Shown piece after piece: positions 8,328 through 17,478 of a DNA stretch of 64,000 bases (the stretch's first letter is position 1; the number at the start of each line of letters is the position of its first letter). The DNA is from Chryseobacterium camelliae. GTDB lineage: Bacteria > Bacteroidota > Bacteroidia > Flavobacteriales > Weeksellaceae. The notes beneath the pieces were generated by a model. It was given only the letters and a program-made list of their open reading frames with translations. It ran no database searches and was not told the DNA's origin. The DNA is taken from NCBI RefSeq assembly GCF_002770595.1, contig NZ_CP022986.1, positions 3,410,001 to 3,474,000 of the forward strand, read 5' to 3'. The position numbers were made by a program, and so were the translations under genes.

Positions 8328-10016
8328 ATGAGTATGAAGAAATTTTATACTGGCGCTTATTTCTTATGCGCAGTTCTGAGTATGTCTGCCCAGAATGTTC
8401 TCTGGCAGAAAGACATTGAGTCTTCCTCACAGGATTTCCTGTCCCAGGTAACCACAACCATTGATCAGCAGTACTTAATTACCGGAAGTTCCATTCAGTC
8501 CAGAAAGCTTTCTGGGGAAAGCAGTCAAAACCTGGGCTACGACTATCACCTGATAAAATTTAACCAGTCAGGAGAACAGGTTTGGGAAAAATATTTTTCA
8601 GGGCAAAACCATGATTTTTTATCCGCTACGGTGAACACCCAGGAAGGAGGATTCCTTCTGGCAGGGACAAGTTTTTCTGGCAAAGGCTTAGATAAGAAGG
8701 AGGATTCTAAAGGTGGATCAGACATTTGGTTGGTTCGGATCAATGAGTTTGGAGACGAAGTCTGGCAGAAGACTTTAGGCACTTCTTCGGATGAAGAAGC
8801 GAGGTCGGTGATCCAGACCACGGACTTAGGATTTTTTGTGGCCGGGAATATCCAGAACTCAGAAAAAGGCTACGGATCCAAAGATGCCTGGATCATCAGG
8901 TTGGATAAAAACGGTAAGGAGATCTCCCAATTGATCTTAGGCGGCAGAGGCCTGGATGAAGTGGAAAAGATGATCCCGACGAAAGACGGCGGTGCCTTAT
9001 TAGGGATGTATTCCAGGAGCGGAAAGGCTAATATAAATGATGATCGATCATTGATGAATGATACTAATACGAACGCAGGATCTGCACCTTCTAAAATCAA
9101 TCATCAATCATCACTCATCAATCATGCTAAGTCGGTTGAAAACTATGGCGAAGGTGACTATTGGATCGTTAAACTAAGCAAGGACGGCAAGGTAGACTGG
9201 GAAAAGAATTTCGGTGGCAAAGGTGATGATCACTTAAGGACTTTAGCCCTGACTTCCACCGGCTATCTGATTGGCGGTGAATCCAGATCGGAAAGATCAG
9301 GCAATAAAACCGTGGGCATAGAAGAAGGGACTGATATCTGGCTTATCGCGTTAAATGAGAAAGGAGAAGAGAGCTGGCAGAAATCCTACAGCTTTAAGAA
9401 CCGGGATGTTTTGATGGGGATGAGCGTGGTGAGTAAGGTTAAGAGCCAAGAGTCAGGAGCCAAGAGCCAGGATGGGCAGGATACTACTAAAGGGATTTTA
9501 TTAGGTGGTTATACGCAGGCAGAAGGAAGGATCGAATCCGGTGATGAGAAGTTCTGGATGCTGTACTTAGATCAAAATGGCAATGAGCAGTGGCGCAAGC
9601 ATGTGAAAGGAGAATCCAGCAAAAAAGAAGAACGGTTATCGGATATTAAGCTGAACCGTGACGGCTCCATTATCCTGGCCGGAACCAGCGCAGAGGAATT
9701 AGGAAAGGAAAACTGGAAAATCGTGAAGCTTGGCGACAGCCAGATCGATCAGCTGATCGAGAAGCAGGATATCAGGATCTACCCAAACCCGGTCTCAGAT
9801 TACGCGTATGTAGAAATAGGGTTTGAGGGTCAGAGAGCGGACGTGTTTGAGGCGGAGATTAGTGTGTATGATATGGGCGGAAGGCAGCTTCAGAGTATGA
9901 AGACAAAGACTACGGTGACTAAGATCAATACCCAGGCCTTGGTACAGGGGGCTTACCTGGTGAGCGTAAAGACCAGTGACAACAAAACAGCAAGTGCTAA
10001 ACTGATTAAAAAATAA
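8328..10016 (+). CDS. T9SS-targeted delta-60-repeat protein of the Rhs locus
   Basis: The 562-residue exported protein has a signal peptide (GAYFLCAVLSMSAQ). Repeats of about 55-65 residues follow, each with a GGFLLAGTS / DIWLVRINEFGDEVWQKT pattern (delta-60 / beta-propeller-like). The C-terminal T9SS type A sorting domain begins IRIYPNPVSDYAYVEI and ends with the usual basic KLIKK. T9SS would carry it to the cell surface. Two odd low-complexity in-frame inserts sit at about residues 237-266 and 372-385 and look like repeat elements at DNA level (listed separately). It is followed after four bases by a large Rhs-like gene, so it is the first gene of that operon. Its base composition is richer in GC than the next gene. 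Confidence 0.88.
   Translation: MSMKKFYTGAYFLCAVLSMSAQNVLWQKDIESSSQDFLSQVTTTIDQQYLITGSSIQSRKLSGESSQNLGYDYHLIKFNQSGEQVWEKYFSGQNHDFLSATVNTQEGGFLLAGTSFSGKGLDKKEDSKGGSDIWLVRINEFGDEVWQKTLGTSSDEEARSVIQTTDLGFFVAGNIQNSEKGYGSKDAWIIRLDKNGKEISQLILGGRGLDEVEKMIPTKDGGALLGMYSRSGKANINDDRSLMNDTNTNAGSAPSKINHQSSLINHAKSVENYGEGDYWIVKLSKDGKVDWEKNFGGKGDDHLRTLALTSTGYLIGGESRSERSGNKTVGIEEGTDIWLIALNEKGEESWQKSYSFKNRDVLMGMSVVSKVKSQESGAKSQDGQDTTKGILLGGYTQAEGRIESGDEKFWMLYLDQNGNEQWRKHVKGESSKKEERLSDIKLNRDGSIILAGTSAEELGKENWKIVKLGDSQIDQLIEKQDIRIYPNPVSDYAYVEIGFEGQRADVFEAEISVYDMGGRQLQSMKTKTTVTKINTQALVQGAYLVSVKTSDNKTASAKLIKK
9037..9125. repeat. In-frame inverted word array inside the T9SS gene
   Basis: The left arm (9037-9062) is built of TGATGATCGATCATTGATGA-like words. 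The right arm (9096-9125) is made of ATCAATCATCAATCATCA, the same words on the opposite strand. About 33 unique bases lie between. It is read through in frame as an Asn/His/Ser/Asp-rich loop that breaks the delta-60 repeat pattern. The architecture matches the spacer elements in the nuo operon. Confidence 0.7.
9441..9483. repeat. Direct word array (AAGAGCCA type) inside the T9SS gene
   Basis: Four degenerate copies of an AAGAGCCAGG-like word follow each other without a break in frame. They encode the Lys/Ser/Gln/Glu-rich insert KVKSQESGAKSQDGQ between two delta-60 repeats. The insert is unlike the flanking protein. Confidence 0.6.
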
Positions 10017-10020
10017 ACTT

Positions 10021-13000
10021 ATGAAGAAAAATATTATATTAATTTCTGCATTAACAGTTTCTCTATTTAATGCACAAGGAATACAAAACTATAGGACTTT
10101 TGGAAATAACTTCTTCCCACAAAGCCCCAATGCAACTCCATTCGCAGTAACAGGTAAATATCCTGTAAATATGTATAAAGGGGTACCTATTACCAGTATA
10201 CCACTCTTTAGTACTAACAGTGGCGACAGCAATTTTGGAATGTCACTCGATTATAATGTAAAATCTGTAAAACCATCAACAGTTCCTACATGGGTGGGTT
10301 TAGGCTGGAATTTAAATGTTGGCGGCTCAATTACAAGAATTGTTAACGGAGGTGTAGATGAAGTATACCAAAGCGCTATGCAGCCGTATGATCGTTTTTC
10401 ATACCTGGATCACTATTCTACTCTTGATAGTCCGACCTGGGATAGTCAACAGACTATGGGAAACTACCACAATACGAACTTACAATATAATTTAAATGAA
10501 CAACAGGGTGTTGTGCCTGACCCGGACGAATTCATCCTTAATGTCGGAGGTATTACCGGAAGCTTTTACCTTAATGAGAAGGGTAAATGGATAGGCCGTA
10601 CCCGTGATGGAAAAACTTTTAAGGTTGAATTTACCTATAAATATGATTATGAATTAACTGAACGTGTGATTGTAGGCACGCAATATGCCGGAACACTGGA
10701 TAATTACCTGAAAAGAATATTATATGGGTTTACCATAACTATGGATGATGGCTCAAAATATATTTTTGGACTTAATGATAAAGCCATTGAATTTTCATCG
10801 ACAGCGGAAAATAACGATAGTTTCAGACCTGAGGTAATAGTATCTTCATGGCAAGTTACAGATATTCAATATCCTGATGGAAAGTCTCTTAAATTTACTT
10901 ATGAAAGAGATGAGAGGAGTGTGTTCCTTGTTAACCGAAGCAGTAATGCATCATGGTATACCCAAGGCAGTACTAATGGAAACACAAGTAATTCTGCTTC
11001 TGACGGCAACTATAATGATTACAAGTCAAATAAGCTTAATAATGTTTATCTTAAAAAAATAGAAGGAGAAAATTTTATTGTCAATTTTAATAAATCACTT
11101 GCAAACCAAAAAGAATATGACCAGTTAGATATACCATACGGAGCCTGGATCCCTCCGTATACACATCATTTTAAAAGCTACTGGCAACACAAACACTGGT
11201 TTAAGCTGGACAATGTTACGGTAACCGATAAAGCAAGCAGGTTGATAAAGAATATTGCTTTCAACTATAATAACGATCCTACAGACCGTCTTTTGTTAAA
11301 TAATGTTACGATAAACAGTCTTGAAAAATACAGCTTTAACTATAACAGCCAGAAATTACCGGTTTACGTGAGTGATAAGACTGATGGATGGGGATATTAT
11401 AATGGGAACAATTTTGACCAGGATTACGCCTCCATGTATAATTTGCCGCAAGATCAGCAGAAAAATATCTATGTCTATGTATACCCTAATTATAAAGTGC
11501 CGAACCTTGCTCTCAGTAAAGCAGAAACCTTGGAACAGATAACCTATCCAACGGGAGGAATCACGACATTTGAATATGAGCTGAATGATTATTCAAAATA
11601 TGGAGACAAAGATGTAAATCAGCAGCTTCTTAAAATTGTTCCTACAGCAAACCAGGTTGCAGGTGGATTGAGAATCAAAAAGATTAAATCATGTAATGAG
11701 AACAACAATTGTATCAACAAAACATATTCCTATCTAAATGATGATGGGACTACCTCCAGCGGGGTGCTCCCTTATAAACCACTTTATGTTATAGAAGGCA
11801 GTGATCCAAGTGTTAACTTAAATTTTTGGGAATTTAACTCTAATTCATACCAGAGCTTAAAAGATGAGGATAATTCGGTAGGTTACAGTAAGGTTACAGA
11901 GATCGATGATAATGGAGGGAAATCCGAAACCTATTTTACCAATCTGGATCAGATTGATTATACCGATAAAAGCGGTACCTATTATGGTTGGTTCAATTCA
12001 GCTCTTTTCAAACAGCTTCCCTATTTATCTTTTTCTTTAATGCGTGGAAAACCATTAAAGGAAATTATTTACTCCGATACCAATAAAATCAGTGAAACAA
12101 CTTACCTCTATACGCAGCAGACTGATTATTTAAAATCGTATTCTTTCATTGCAAAGCAGTTCGGACAGGCTCAGGCTAATGGTTCTTTTACCAATGTTGG
12201 GGGCGTGTCATACGGAGCCCTTTTAGACGCACATTACGTTAACTTCAACACAAGTTATCTTTCGGAGAAAAAGACTATTACTGAAAATGTTGAATCCAAG
12301 GAACAGAATTTCTTTAATTACACCTATAATATTCCGACTTCAACATGGAAAACAGGAAGTGACGGAAATATTTATGTAACCAATTATAAGTATGCTGCGG
12401 ATATTAATAACCAGGCTATGCTAGCCACCTATATGATTGGTGTTCCACTAAGCCAGGAAGTAGTAAAGAACAATATACTCCTTTCTAAAAATGAGACGGT
12501 TTATCCTACATCCTTGCCAAGCTCTCAGACAGGAAGTTTATTGCTGCCAGTTTCAGCATTATATTCTGGTCCGCAAAATAATACCGTAAGTACAGAGATT
12601 ACCTACGACAAGTACGATTCCAAAGGCAATCTACAGCAGTACACGACTAGAGACGGCATCTCCACAGTCATCATCTGGGGTTACAACCATACCCAGCCGA
12701 TCGCTAAAATAGAGGGTGCGCAGCTTTCTGGTATTTCCCAGTCGCTGATGGATACCATTGTGAACGCCTCCAATACCGATGCCCAGAATGGAACCGAAAC
12801 CTCTGAACAAAACCTTATCTCAGCTTTGGATACTTTCAGGAGTGATGCTTCCCTTTCCGGTTACCAGATCTCCACCTATACCTATGACCCGCTGATCGGC
12901 GTCAGGAGCATTACCCCGCCTTCCGGGATCCGGGAATACTACAGGTACGACGCTGCCAACAGGCTTGAGAAAGTTATTGATTCCGATAAGAAGGTGCTGA

Positions 13001-13029
13001 AAGAATTTAAGTACAACTACAAAAACTAA
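10021..13029 (+). CDS. Large exported Rhs/YD-repeat companion protein
   Basis: The 1002-residue protein has a signal peptide ([15 protein letters not shown]). The long N-terminal part contains [36 protein letters not shown] and [19 protein letters not shown], resembling the beta-rich shell of Rhs or SpvB/TcB-like proteins. The last ~130 residues contain clear YD elements: [32 protein letters not shown] and [20 protein letters not shown]. It ends there, without a toxin tip. The next gene, ten bases downstream, carries on the YD repeats, so I read the pair as one Rhs shell split in two polypeptides. DNA up to about 12590 is very AT-rich; after that it is much richer in GC. Confidence 0.8.
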   Translation: MKKNIILISALTVSLFNAQGIQNYRTFGNNFFPQSPNATPFAVTGKYPVNMYKGVPITSIPLFSTNSGDSNFGMSLDYNVKSVKPSTVPTWVGLGWNLNVGGSITRIVNGGVDEVYQSAMQPYDRFSYLDHYSTLDSPTWDSQQTMGNYHNTNLQYNLNEQQGVVPDPDEFILNVGGITGSFYLNEKGKWIGRTRDGKTFKVEFTYKYDYELTERVIVGTQYAGTLDNYLKRILYGFTITMDDGSKYIFGLNDKAIEFSSTAENNDSFRPEVIVSSWQVTDIQYPDGKSLKFTYERDERSVFLVNRSSNASWYTQGSTNGNTSNSASDGNYNDYKSNKLNNVYLKKIEGENFIVNFNKSLANQKEYDQLDIPYGAWIPPYTHHFKSYWQHKHWFKLDNVTVTDKASRLIKNIAFNYNNDPTDRLLLNNVTINSLEKYSFNYNSQKLPVYVSDKTDGWGYYNGNNFDQDYASMYNLPQDQQKNIYVYVYPNYKVPNLALSKAETLEQITYPTGGITTFEYELNDYSKYGDKDVNQQLLKIVPTANQVAGGLRIKKIKSCNENNNCINKTYSYLNDDGTTSSGVLPYKPLYVIEGSDPSVNLNFWEFNSNSYQSLKDEDNSVGYSKVTEIDDNGGKSETYFTNLDQIDYTDKSGTYYGWFNSALFKQLPYLSFSLMRGKPLKEIIYSDTNKISETTYLYTQQTDYLKSYSFIAKQFGQAQANGSFTNVGGVSYGALLDAHYVNFNTSYLSEKKTITENVESKEQNFFNYTYNIPTSTWKTGSDGNIYVTNYKYAADINNQAMLATYMIGVPLSQEVVKNNILLSKNETVYPTSLPSSQTGSLLLPVSALYSGPQNNTVSTEITYDKYDSKGNLQQYTTRDGISTVIIWGYNHTQPIAKIEGAQLSGISQSLMDTIVNASNTDAQNGTETSEQNLISALDTFRSDASLSGYQISTYTYDPLIGVRSITPPSGIREYYRYDAANRLEKVIDSDKKVLKEFKYNYKN

Positions 13030-13039
13030 AAAGCAAATC

Positions 13040-16000
13040 ATGAAAAAAATACTTATCCCGGCCAGCTGCTTACTGATATCAGGTATGTCCTATGGACAGG
13101 CCTCCCCGAGCACAACCGAAAACTATGTATACAGCAAAACCTATTTATCAGACCCTTCGGCTTTATTGCCTAAGACCTCAGAGACCGTCCAGTACTTTGA
13201 CGGGCTTGGAAGGCCAAAACAGGTCGTGAACGTCAAAGCCTCCCCTTCAGGGAAAGACTTAGTTACCCCCATTCCTTATGACGGGTTTGGAAGGCAGGCA
13301 GACTCCTTTCTTCCTGTTCCCATGGCTACCCAGAACGGAGGCATCCAGTCAGGAGTGGAAGCCTCGGCCCAAAGCTACCATAACGATAGCTTTCCCTTCA
13401 CCCATAAAAACCTGGAGAACTCCCCTTTGGACCGGGTACTTTCCCAGGTCCAGCCCGGATCGGACTGGCAGAATCATCCGGTCAGCTTCCGGTATGATGC
13501 CAATGCAGCAGGAGAAGTAAAAAAATATGCAACCACCACCACTACGGTAAATAATGCCACTTCTTCTTCCTTGAGTTCTTCCGGTACTTATGGAGCCAGC
13601 CAGCTGTATAAAAATACCGTAACCGATGAAGACGGTAATGCAACCATAGAGTTTAAAAACGGACAAGGCCAGACCATACTGGTCAGGAAAGTACTGAGTG
13701 CCACAGAAAATGCTGATACAAATTATGTGTACAATGAATATAATCAGCTGGCATTTGTGATCCCTCCCCTGGCTGCTGTAAGCTCAGCATTAGATCAAAG
13801 CACTCTGGATAACTTATGTTACCAATACCGTTATGATGGCAGGAACCGTTTAGTGGAAAAGAAAGTTCCCGGAAAAGGCTGGGAATATCTGGTCTACGAT
13901 AAAGCGGACCGGCTTATATTCACTCAGGATGCTGTGATGCGTCCTACGGCCAAATGGCTGTTCACCAAATATGATACTTTTGGGAGACCCATTATCACCG
14001 GGATTGTTCAGGGAGGAAGCAGGCTGGAGATGCAGGATATGATCGTGGGTGTGGTTACGGAAAACCGTGATAATACAGGTTTTGCCAAAAGTGACGGGAT
14101 GCAGATCTATTACACCAACGGACACTTTCCTTACTTTGATAAGGCTTTTTCCGTTAATTATTACGACACCTATCCACCGGGTTCTCCTATAACGACTTCC
14201 CAGGTGCTTGGCCAGCCACTTCTTCCCCAGGCAGGACCGGGCGTAGCAGTAAGCACCAAAAGCCTTCCTTTAGCATCTTACCTTAAGAATATAGAAGATG
14301 ACAAGTGGACGAAGAATTATACAGGCTATGATATGAAAGGAAGACAGGTCATCACGTATTCCATCAACCATTTAGGCGGTTATACCCATACGGAATCCCT
14401 GCTTGATTTTGCAGGGATTCCTCAACAAACCATTACCAAACATAGAAGATTATCTACGGATACGGAGCGGGTCATTACCGAGACCTTCCAGTATGACAGC
14501 CAGAACAGGCTTCTGGTCCATAAGCATAAAGTGGATAATAATCCTGAGGAAATCCTGGCGCAGAATACCTACAATGAGCTTTCACAGCTAACCAATAAGA
14601 AAGTAGGCGGCATATCTGCTTTAAATCCGTTACAGAGCATAGACTATGCGTATAACATCCGCGGATGGATGACTAAGATCAATGACCCTTCTGCTACTCT
14701 TACAGGCGGAAAGCTCTTTGGATATGAAATAAAGTATCAGAATCCCACCAATGTTTCTAGCTCACTTGTCAGATATAACGGGAATATATCACAGATTGAC
14801 TGGAAAACAACAAATGATCATGTTTTAAGAAGGTATACTTATCAATATGATAGTTTAAACAGGATGTTTTATGCCATGTACTCTAAGCCCAATAATACAG
14901 TAGTGAGTACTATGGCATACGATGAATGGCTTTCGTATGATTTAAATGGAAATATTACCCATATAGACAGGTACGGATTAATGGATACTAATCAGGCTCA
15001 AATGATTGATGAATTAGACTATGGCTATACTGGAAATAAGTTAGATAGGGTAGTTGATAACTCTGGTAATAATTTGGGATACCCTATAGGTGGAAATACG
15101 ATAAGTTATAATCTGAATGGCAATATGACAAGCCACCCGGATAAAAATATAAAAACCATTACCTATAATTATCTGAATCTTCCTTCAAATATCAATATGG
15201 TACAAGGAGGTGGATTCGGAATGCCGGGCGAAGGAAACAAAATTGATTATAAATATCGGGCAGATGGCGTGAAGGTTGAAAAAACTATAAATTATGTCAA
15301 TCCATACACTACGGATTATACCTATATTAATTACCTGGATGGTTTTCAGTATAAAAGGAAATATAACAAATCCAGTACAGCACAGAATCCATACGATTCA
15401 GGCTATCTGTTACAATTCGTACCGACAACAGAAGGATATTATAATTTTGAAAATAATAAGTATATTTACAATTATGTTGACCATTTAGGAAATGTACGGT
15501 TAAGTTATTTCAATAATGGAAATGGCGCAGAGGTTCTTGAAGAAAACAATTATTATCCGTTTGGATTAAAGCATGAAGGATACAATGGGCTGACGGGAAA
15601 TCCATCTTACCAATATAAGTATCAAGGACAAGAACTGCAAGAGACGGGGTGGTATAGTTTTAAGTGGAGAAATTACATGCCAGATATAGGAAGATTCTTT
15701 AATATAGATCCACTTTCTGAAAAATATGCTTATCAATCGCATTATAACTTTTCTGAAAATAGGGTTATTGATGGTAGAGAGCTAGAAGGATTAGAAGTAG
15801 TATTAGTTAAAGATATTAAGAAAAATGATGCTATAATTAAAACAGCAAATAATGGTTTGTATAAAGATAATCCTGATACAAAAACAATACACGTTTTTGC
15901 ACATGGAAATCCAAGTGCTCTTTATAACGAAACTATGAAAGGAGAAGGTACAATAGATTCAGGTTCAGATCTTAACAATGTACTGAATCAAGGAAGTTCT

Positions 16001-16396
16001 TTATGGAAAAACTCTAAAAATAAAGAAGGATTTACAGTTGTATTACATTCTTGCAGAACAGGAAGGTGTACAGTAGATAAAGCAGGAAATGTAATTGATC
16101 CTGTTGCTTCTGAAATATCAAAGTCTAAAGAAATGAAAGGGGTTACAATCATTGCACCAGATGAAAGAGATGGTTTCTCTGCCAATGGGACAGAAATAGG
16201 TCCACAAGTAACAAAGAATACTGATAATAATGGAGAATATTTGCCTGGAACTCCAAGAAGTGAACATGGAAAACAAACAAAACAATTTGGAAACTGGAAT
16301 TCTTTTCAAAATGGAAAGAGAACAGAACAGCAACCAGGAAATACAAAACCTGAAGGAAAAGATCAAAGAAGTTTGTGGGACAGAATTTTTAATTAA
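13040..16396 (+). CDS. Rhs-repeat polymorphic toxin with DUF6443-type N-terminus and caspase-like C-terminal tip
   Basis: The 1118-residue protein has a signal peptide ([15 protein letters not shown]), then a DUF6443-type segment at about residues 25-190 ([33 protein letters not shown]). Rhs/YD repeats follow ([32 protein letters not shown]), then the Rhs core at about 820-920 ([39 protein letters not shown]). The variable tip after GRELEGLE, about 195 residues, has FAHGN with His955 and VVLHSCRTG with Cys1005. This His-Gly then Cys pattern fits clan CD proteases (caspase, gingipain, MARTX CPD). I infer a protease toxin. The tip is AT-rich. A lipoprotein gene starts two bases after it. Confidence 0.85.
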   Translation: MKKILIPASCLLISGMSYGQASPSTTENYVYSKTYLSDPSALLPKTSETVQYFDGLGRPKQVVNVKASPSGKDLVTPIPYDGFGRQADSFLPVPMATQNGGIQSGVEASAQSYHNDSFPFTHKNLENSPLDRVLSQVQPGSDWQNHPVSFRYDANAAGEVKKYATTTTTVNNATSSSLSSSGTYGASQLYKNTVTDEDGNATIEFKNGQGQTILVRKVLSATENADTNYVYNEYNQLAFVIPPLAAVSSALDQSTLDNLCYQYRYDGRNRLVEKKVPGKGWEYLVYDKADRLIFTQDAVMRPTAKWLFTKYDTFGRPIITGIVQGGSRLEMQDMIVGVVTENRDNTGFAKSDGMQIYYTNGHFPYFDKAFSVNYYDTYPPGSPITTSQVLGQPLLPQAGPGVAVSTKSLPLASYLKNIEDDKWTKNYTGYDMKGRQVITYSINHLGGYTHTESLLDFAGIPQQTITKHRRLSTDTERVITETFQYDSQNRLLVHKHKVDNNPEEILAQNTYNELSQLTNKKVGGISALNPLQSIDYAYNIRGWMTKINDPSATLTGGKLFGYEIKYQNPTNVSSSLVRYNGNISQIDWKTTNDHVLRRYTYQYDSLNRMFYAMYSKPNNTVVSTMAYDEWLSYDLNGNITHIDRYGLMDTNQAQMIDELDYGYTGNKLDRVVDNSGNNLGYPIGGNTISYNLNGNMTSHPDKNIKTITYNYLNLPSNINMVQGGGFGMPGEGNKIDYKYRADGVKVEKTINYVNPYTTDYTYINYLDGFQYKRKYNKSSTAQNPYDSGYLLQFVPTTEGYYNFENNKYIYNYVDHLGNVRLSYFNNGNGAEVLEENNYYPFGLKHEGYNGLTGNPSYQYKYQGQELQETGWYSFKWRNYMPDIGRFFNIDPLSEKYAYQSHYNFSENRVIDGRELEGLEVVLVKDIKKNDAIIKTANNGLYKDNPDTKTIHVFAHGNPSALYNETMKGEGTIDSGSDLNNVLNQGSSLWKNSKNKEGFTVVLHSCRTGRCTVDKAGNVIDPVASEISKSKEMKGVTIIAPDERDGFSANGTEIGPQVTKNTDNNGEYLPGTPRSEHGKQTKQFGNWNSFQNGKRTEQQPGNTKPEGKDQRSLWDRIFN

Positions 16397-16398
16397 TT

Positions 16399-16857
16399 AT
16401 GAGATATACAATTATAACAATAGTTTTTATTTCAGCTCTATTTTCTTGTCAAAAGAAAGACGCTTTGTCTAAATCCGAAAAACATGATAAGGTTATTACA
16501 ATGAATTCTATCTCAGATTACGATAGTATTGTTAATCTTGTAAAAATCAAAGGAGACACGTTAGCATATGATGAGCTTTTCTTTTATTTAATGGATTCTA
16601 ACGAAAAAGATAGAACAGATACAGTAATGTATTATTCTAAAATGATGGCTGAAAAGTATGATTACAAAGAAGCTTATAAACGTTATTTTAATGCCTTTTC
16701 GGAAAAGTACAAAATTAACATGGATGTTGATAATTACTCAACTCTTAATATGTCATCTTTAAAAAAGGCTCAGAAAAAGCAAGCTGAAGATTGGCTGGGA
16801 AAAATGCTAGAAAAAAAGATAATTACACAAGAACAGTATAACTCAATAAATAAATAA
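16399..16857 (+). CDS. Small lipoprotein, candidate immunity protein for the Rhs tip
   Basis: The 152-residue protein has a lipoprotein signal with lipobox LFSC (Cys17), and the rest is charged and mainly helical. I recognise no family. Position is the main evidence: it starts two bases after the toxin gene, has the same AT-rich composition as the toxin tip (17 G/C in the 60 bases at 16681-16740) and is followed by a terminator. A lipid-anchored periplasmic location would suit protection against an incoming toxin acting in the envelope. The immunity role is inference. Confidence 0.65.
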   Translation: MRYTIITIVFISALFSCQKKDALSKSEKHDKVITMNSISDYDSIVNLVKIKGDTLAYDELFFYLMDSNEKDRTDTVMYYSKMMAEKYDYKEAYKRYFNAFSEKYKINMDVDNYSTLNMSSLKKAQKKQAEDWLGKMLEKKIITQEQYNSINK

Positions 16858-16864
16858 ATAAATA

Positions 16865-16899
16865 AACAAAGCCACTCGTTTGAGTGGCTTTGTTGTTTT
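16865..16899 (+). terminator. Rho-independent terminator of the Rhs operon
   Basis: A thirteen-base perfect stem (AACAAAGCCACTC / GAGTGGCTTTGTT) with a GTTT loop is followed by GTTTT. It lies 8 bases after the immunity-candidate stop. Confidence 0.88.
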
Positions 16900-16964
16900 A
16901 CATAATGCTTTGGAGTTGCTAACTTTGTTAGGACACAATTCTTATACTCTTTAACTTTAAGAGT

Positions 16965-17105
16965 ATGAAAAAGATCAGAAAAAATTACAGTTTAGAGTTT
17001 AAGATTCAAGCAGTATCTTTAAGTGAACAGCGAGGCAATGTATCCCTAGTGGCTCTCCCGCTGGTGCGATCGTCTCGCTCTTTCCTTAATGTGAAAAACG
17101 GCTAA
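16965..17105 (+). pseudogene. IS3-type transposase OrfA remnant (N-terminal ~30 codons)
   Basis: The frame begins MKKIRKNYSLEFKIQAVSLS and continues EQRGNVSLVA, the start of IS3-family OrfA (a helix-turn-helix transposase_8 protein). After about 30 codons the similarity ends and unrelated GC-rich sequence follows (LPLVRSSRSFLNVKNG, then stop). GTTAGGACAC just upstream, at 16927, may be part of the element's end. No second half of the element is nearby, so this is a broken insertion-sequence fragment. Confidence 0.65.
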
Positions 17106-17225
17106 AATTTAAAAAAGGATAAAGCAATATACCAATCAATAAATGGGTATATTGTTAAATTAAAATATGGAAGTTTAACACCGAGCAATTATGGAATTAA
17201 AATCTATAAATTACCAACAAAATAA
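17106..17225 (+). pseudogene. 3' tail of a decayed gene, possibly an old toxin tip
   Basis: After the transposase remnant's stop the same frame stays open and reads like protein: KDKAIYQSINGYIVKLKYG and then SLTPSNYGIKIYKLPTK, stop at 17223-17225. There is no start codon of its own. The stop overlaps the ATG of the next frame as TAATG, the coupling expected for a toxin gene followed by its immunity gene. I infer a displaced Rhs toxin 3' end. The family is not recognised. Confidence 0.4.
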
Positions 17226-17428
17226 TGAGCAGTAACATATCAAAAATAAGCTTTCAAGAACTGCAGTATTTAAAAAATAAAGAAGAATACATTTTATGCA
17301 GCTTCTTTTATAGTCTATCTGCTCCTAACGTAGCTTTAATTCATTTGCGTAACGATATGTTAGGATCAAACAATACTCAGAATCAAAAAAAGCCGGCTTT
17401 TGAAAACTTCAAAAGCCAGCCTTTTTAA
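17225..17428 (+). pseudogene. 67-codon frame, possible truncated immunity gene
   Basis: The frame begins MSSNISKISFQELQYLKNKE and starts inside the TAATG overlap with the preceding remnant. The first ~45 codons look like genuine AT-rich coding sequence. The last ~20 run through a TCCTAAC / GTTAGGA inverted repeat and into a terminator hairpin, so the 3' end is probably lost. No family is recognised. It may be the remains of a cognate immunity gene. Confidence 0.35.
17390..17427. terminator. Bidirectional terminator between the Rhs remnants and the phosphoesterase gene
   Basis: AAAGCCGGCTTTTGA pairs with TCAAAAGCCAGCCTTT (one or two mismatches) around an AAACT-type loop. It has a T run on the plus strand and an A run (T run on the minus strand) at the other side. 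It can end transcription from both directions. Confidence 0.75.
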
Positions 17429-17478
17429 CTATAGGTATCGTATCTCTATTATACAACAGGGCTTCAGGATTAATCATC

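Noticed and set aside
9037..9125. Possible CRISPR array from the repeated ATCAATC words
   Set aside because: Words are 6-8 bases, touch each other, are degenerate, and have no spacers of constant length; no cas genes are in the window. Same for the nuo spacers.
8328..17430. Prophage or integrative element carrying the Rhs locus
   Set aside because: No integrase, portal, capsid, relaxase or tra genes and no flanking tRNA; only an IS3 fragment is present.
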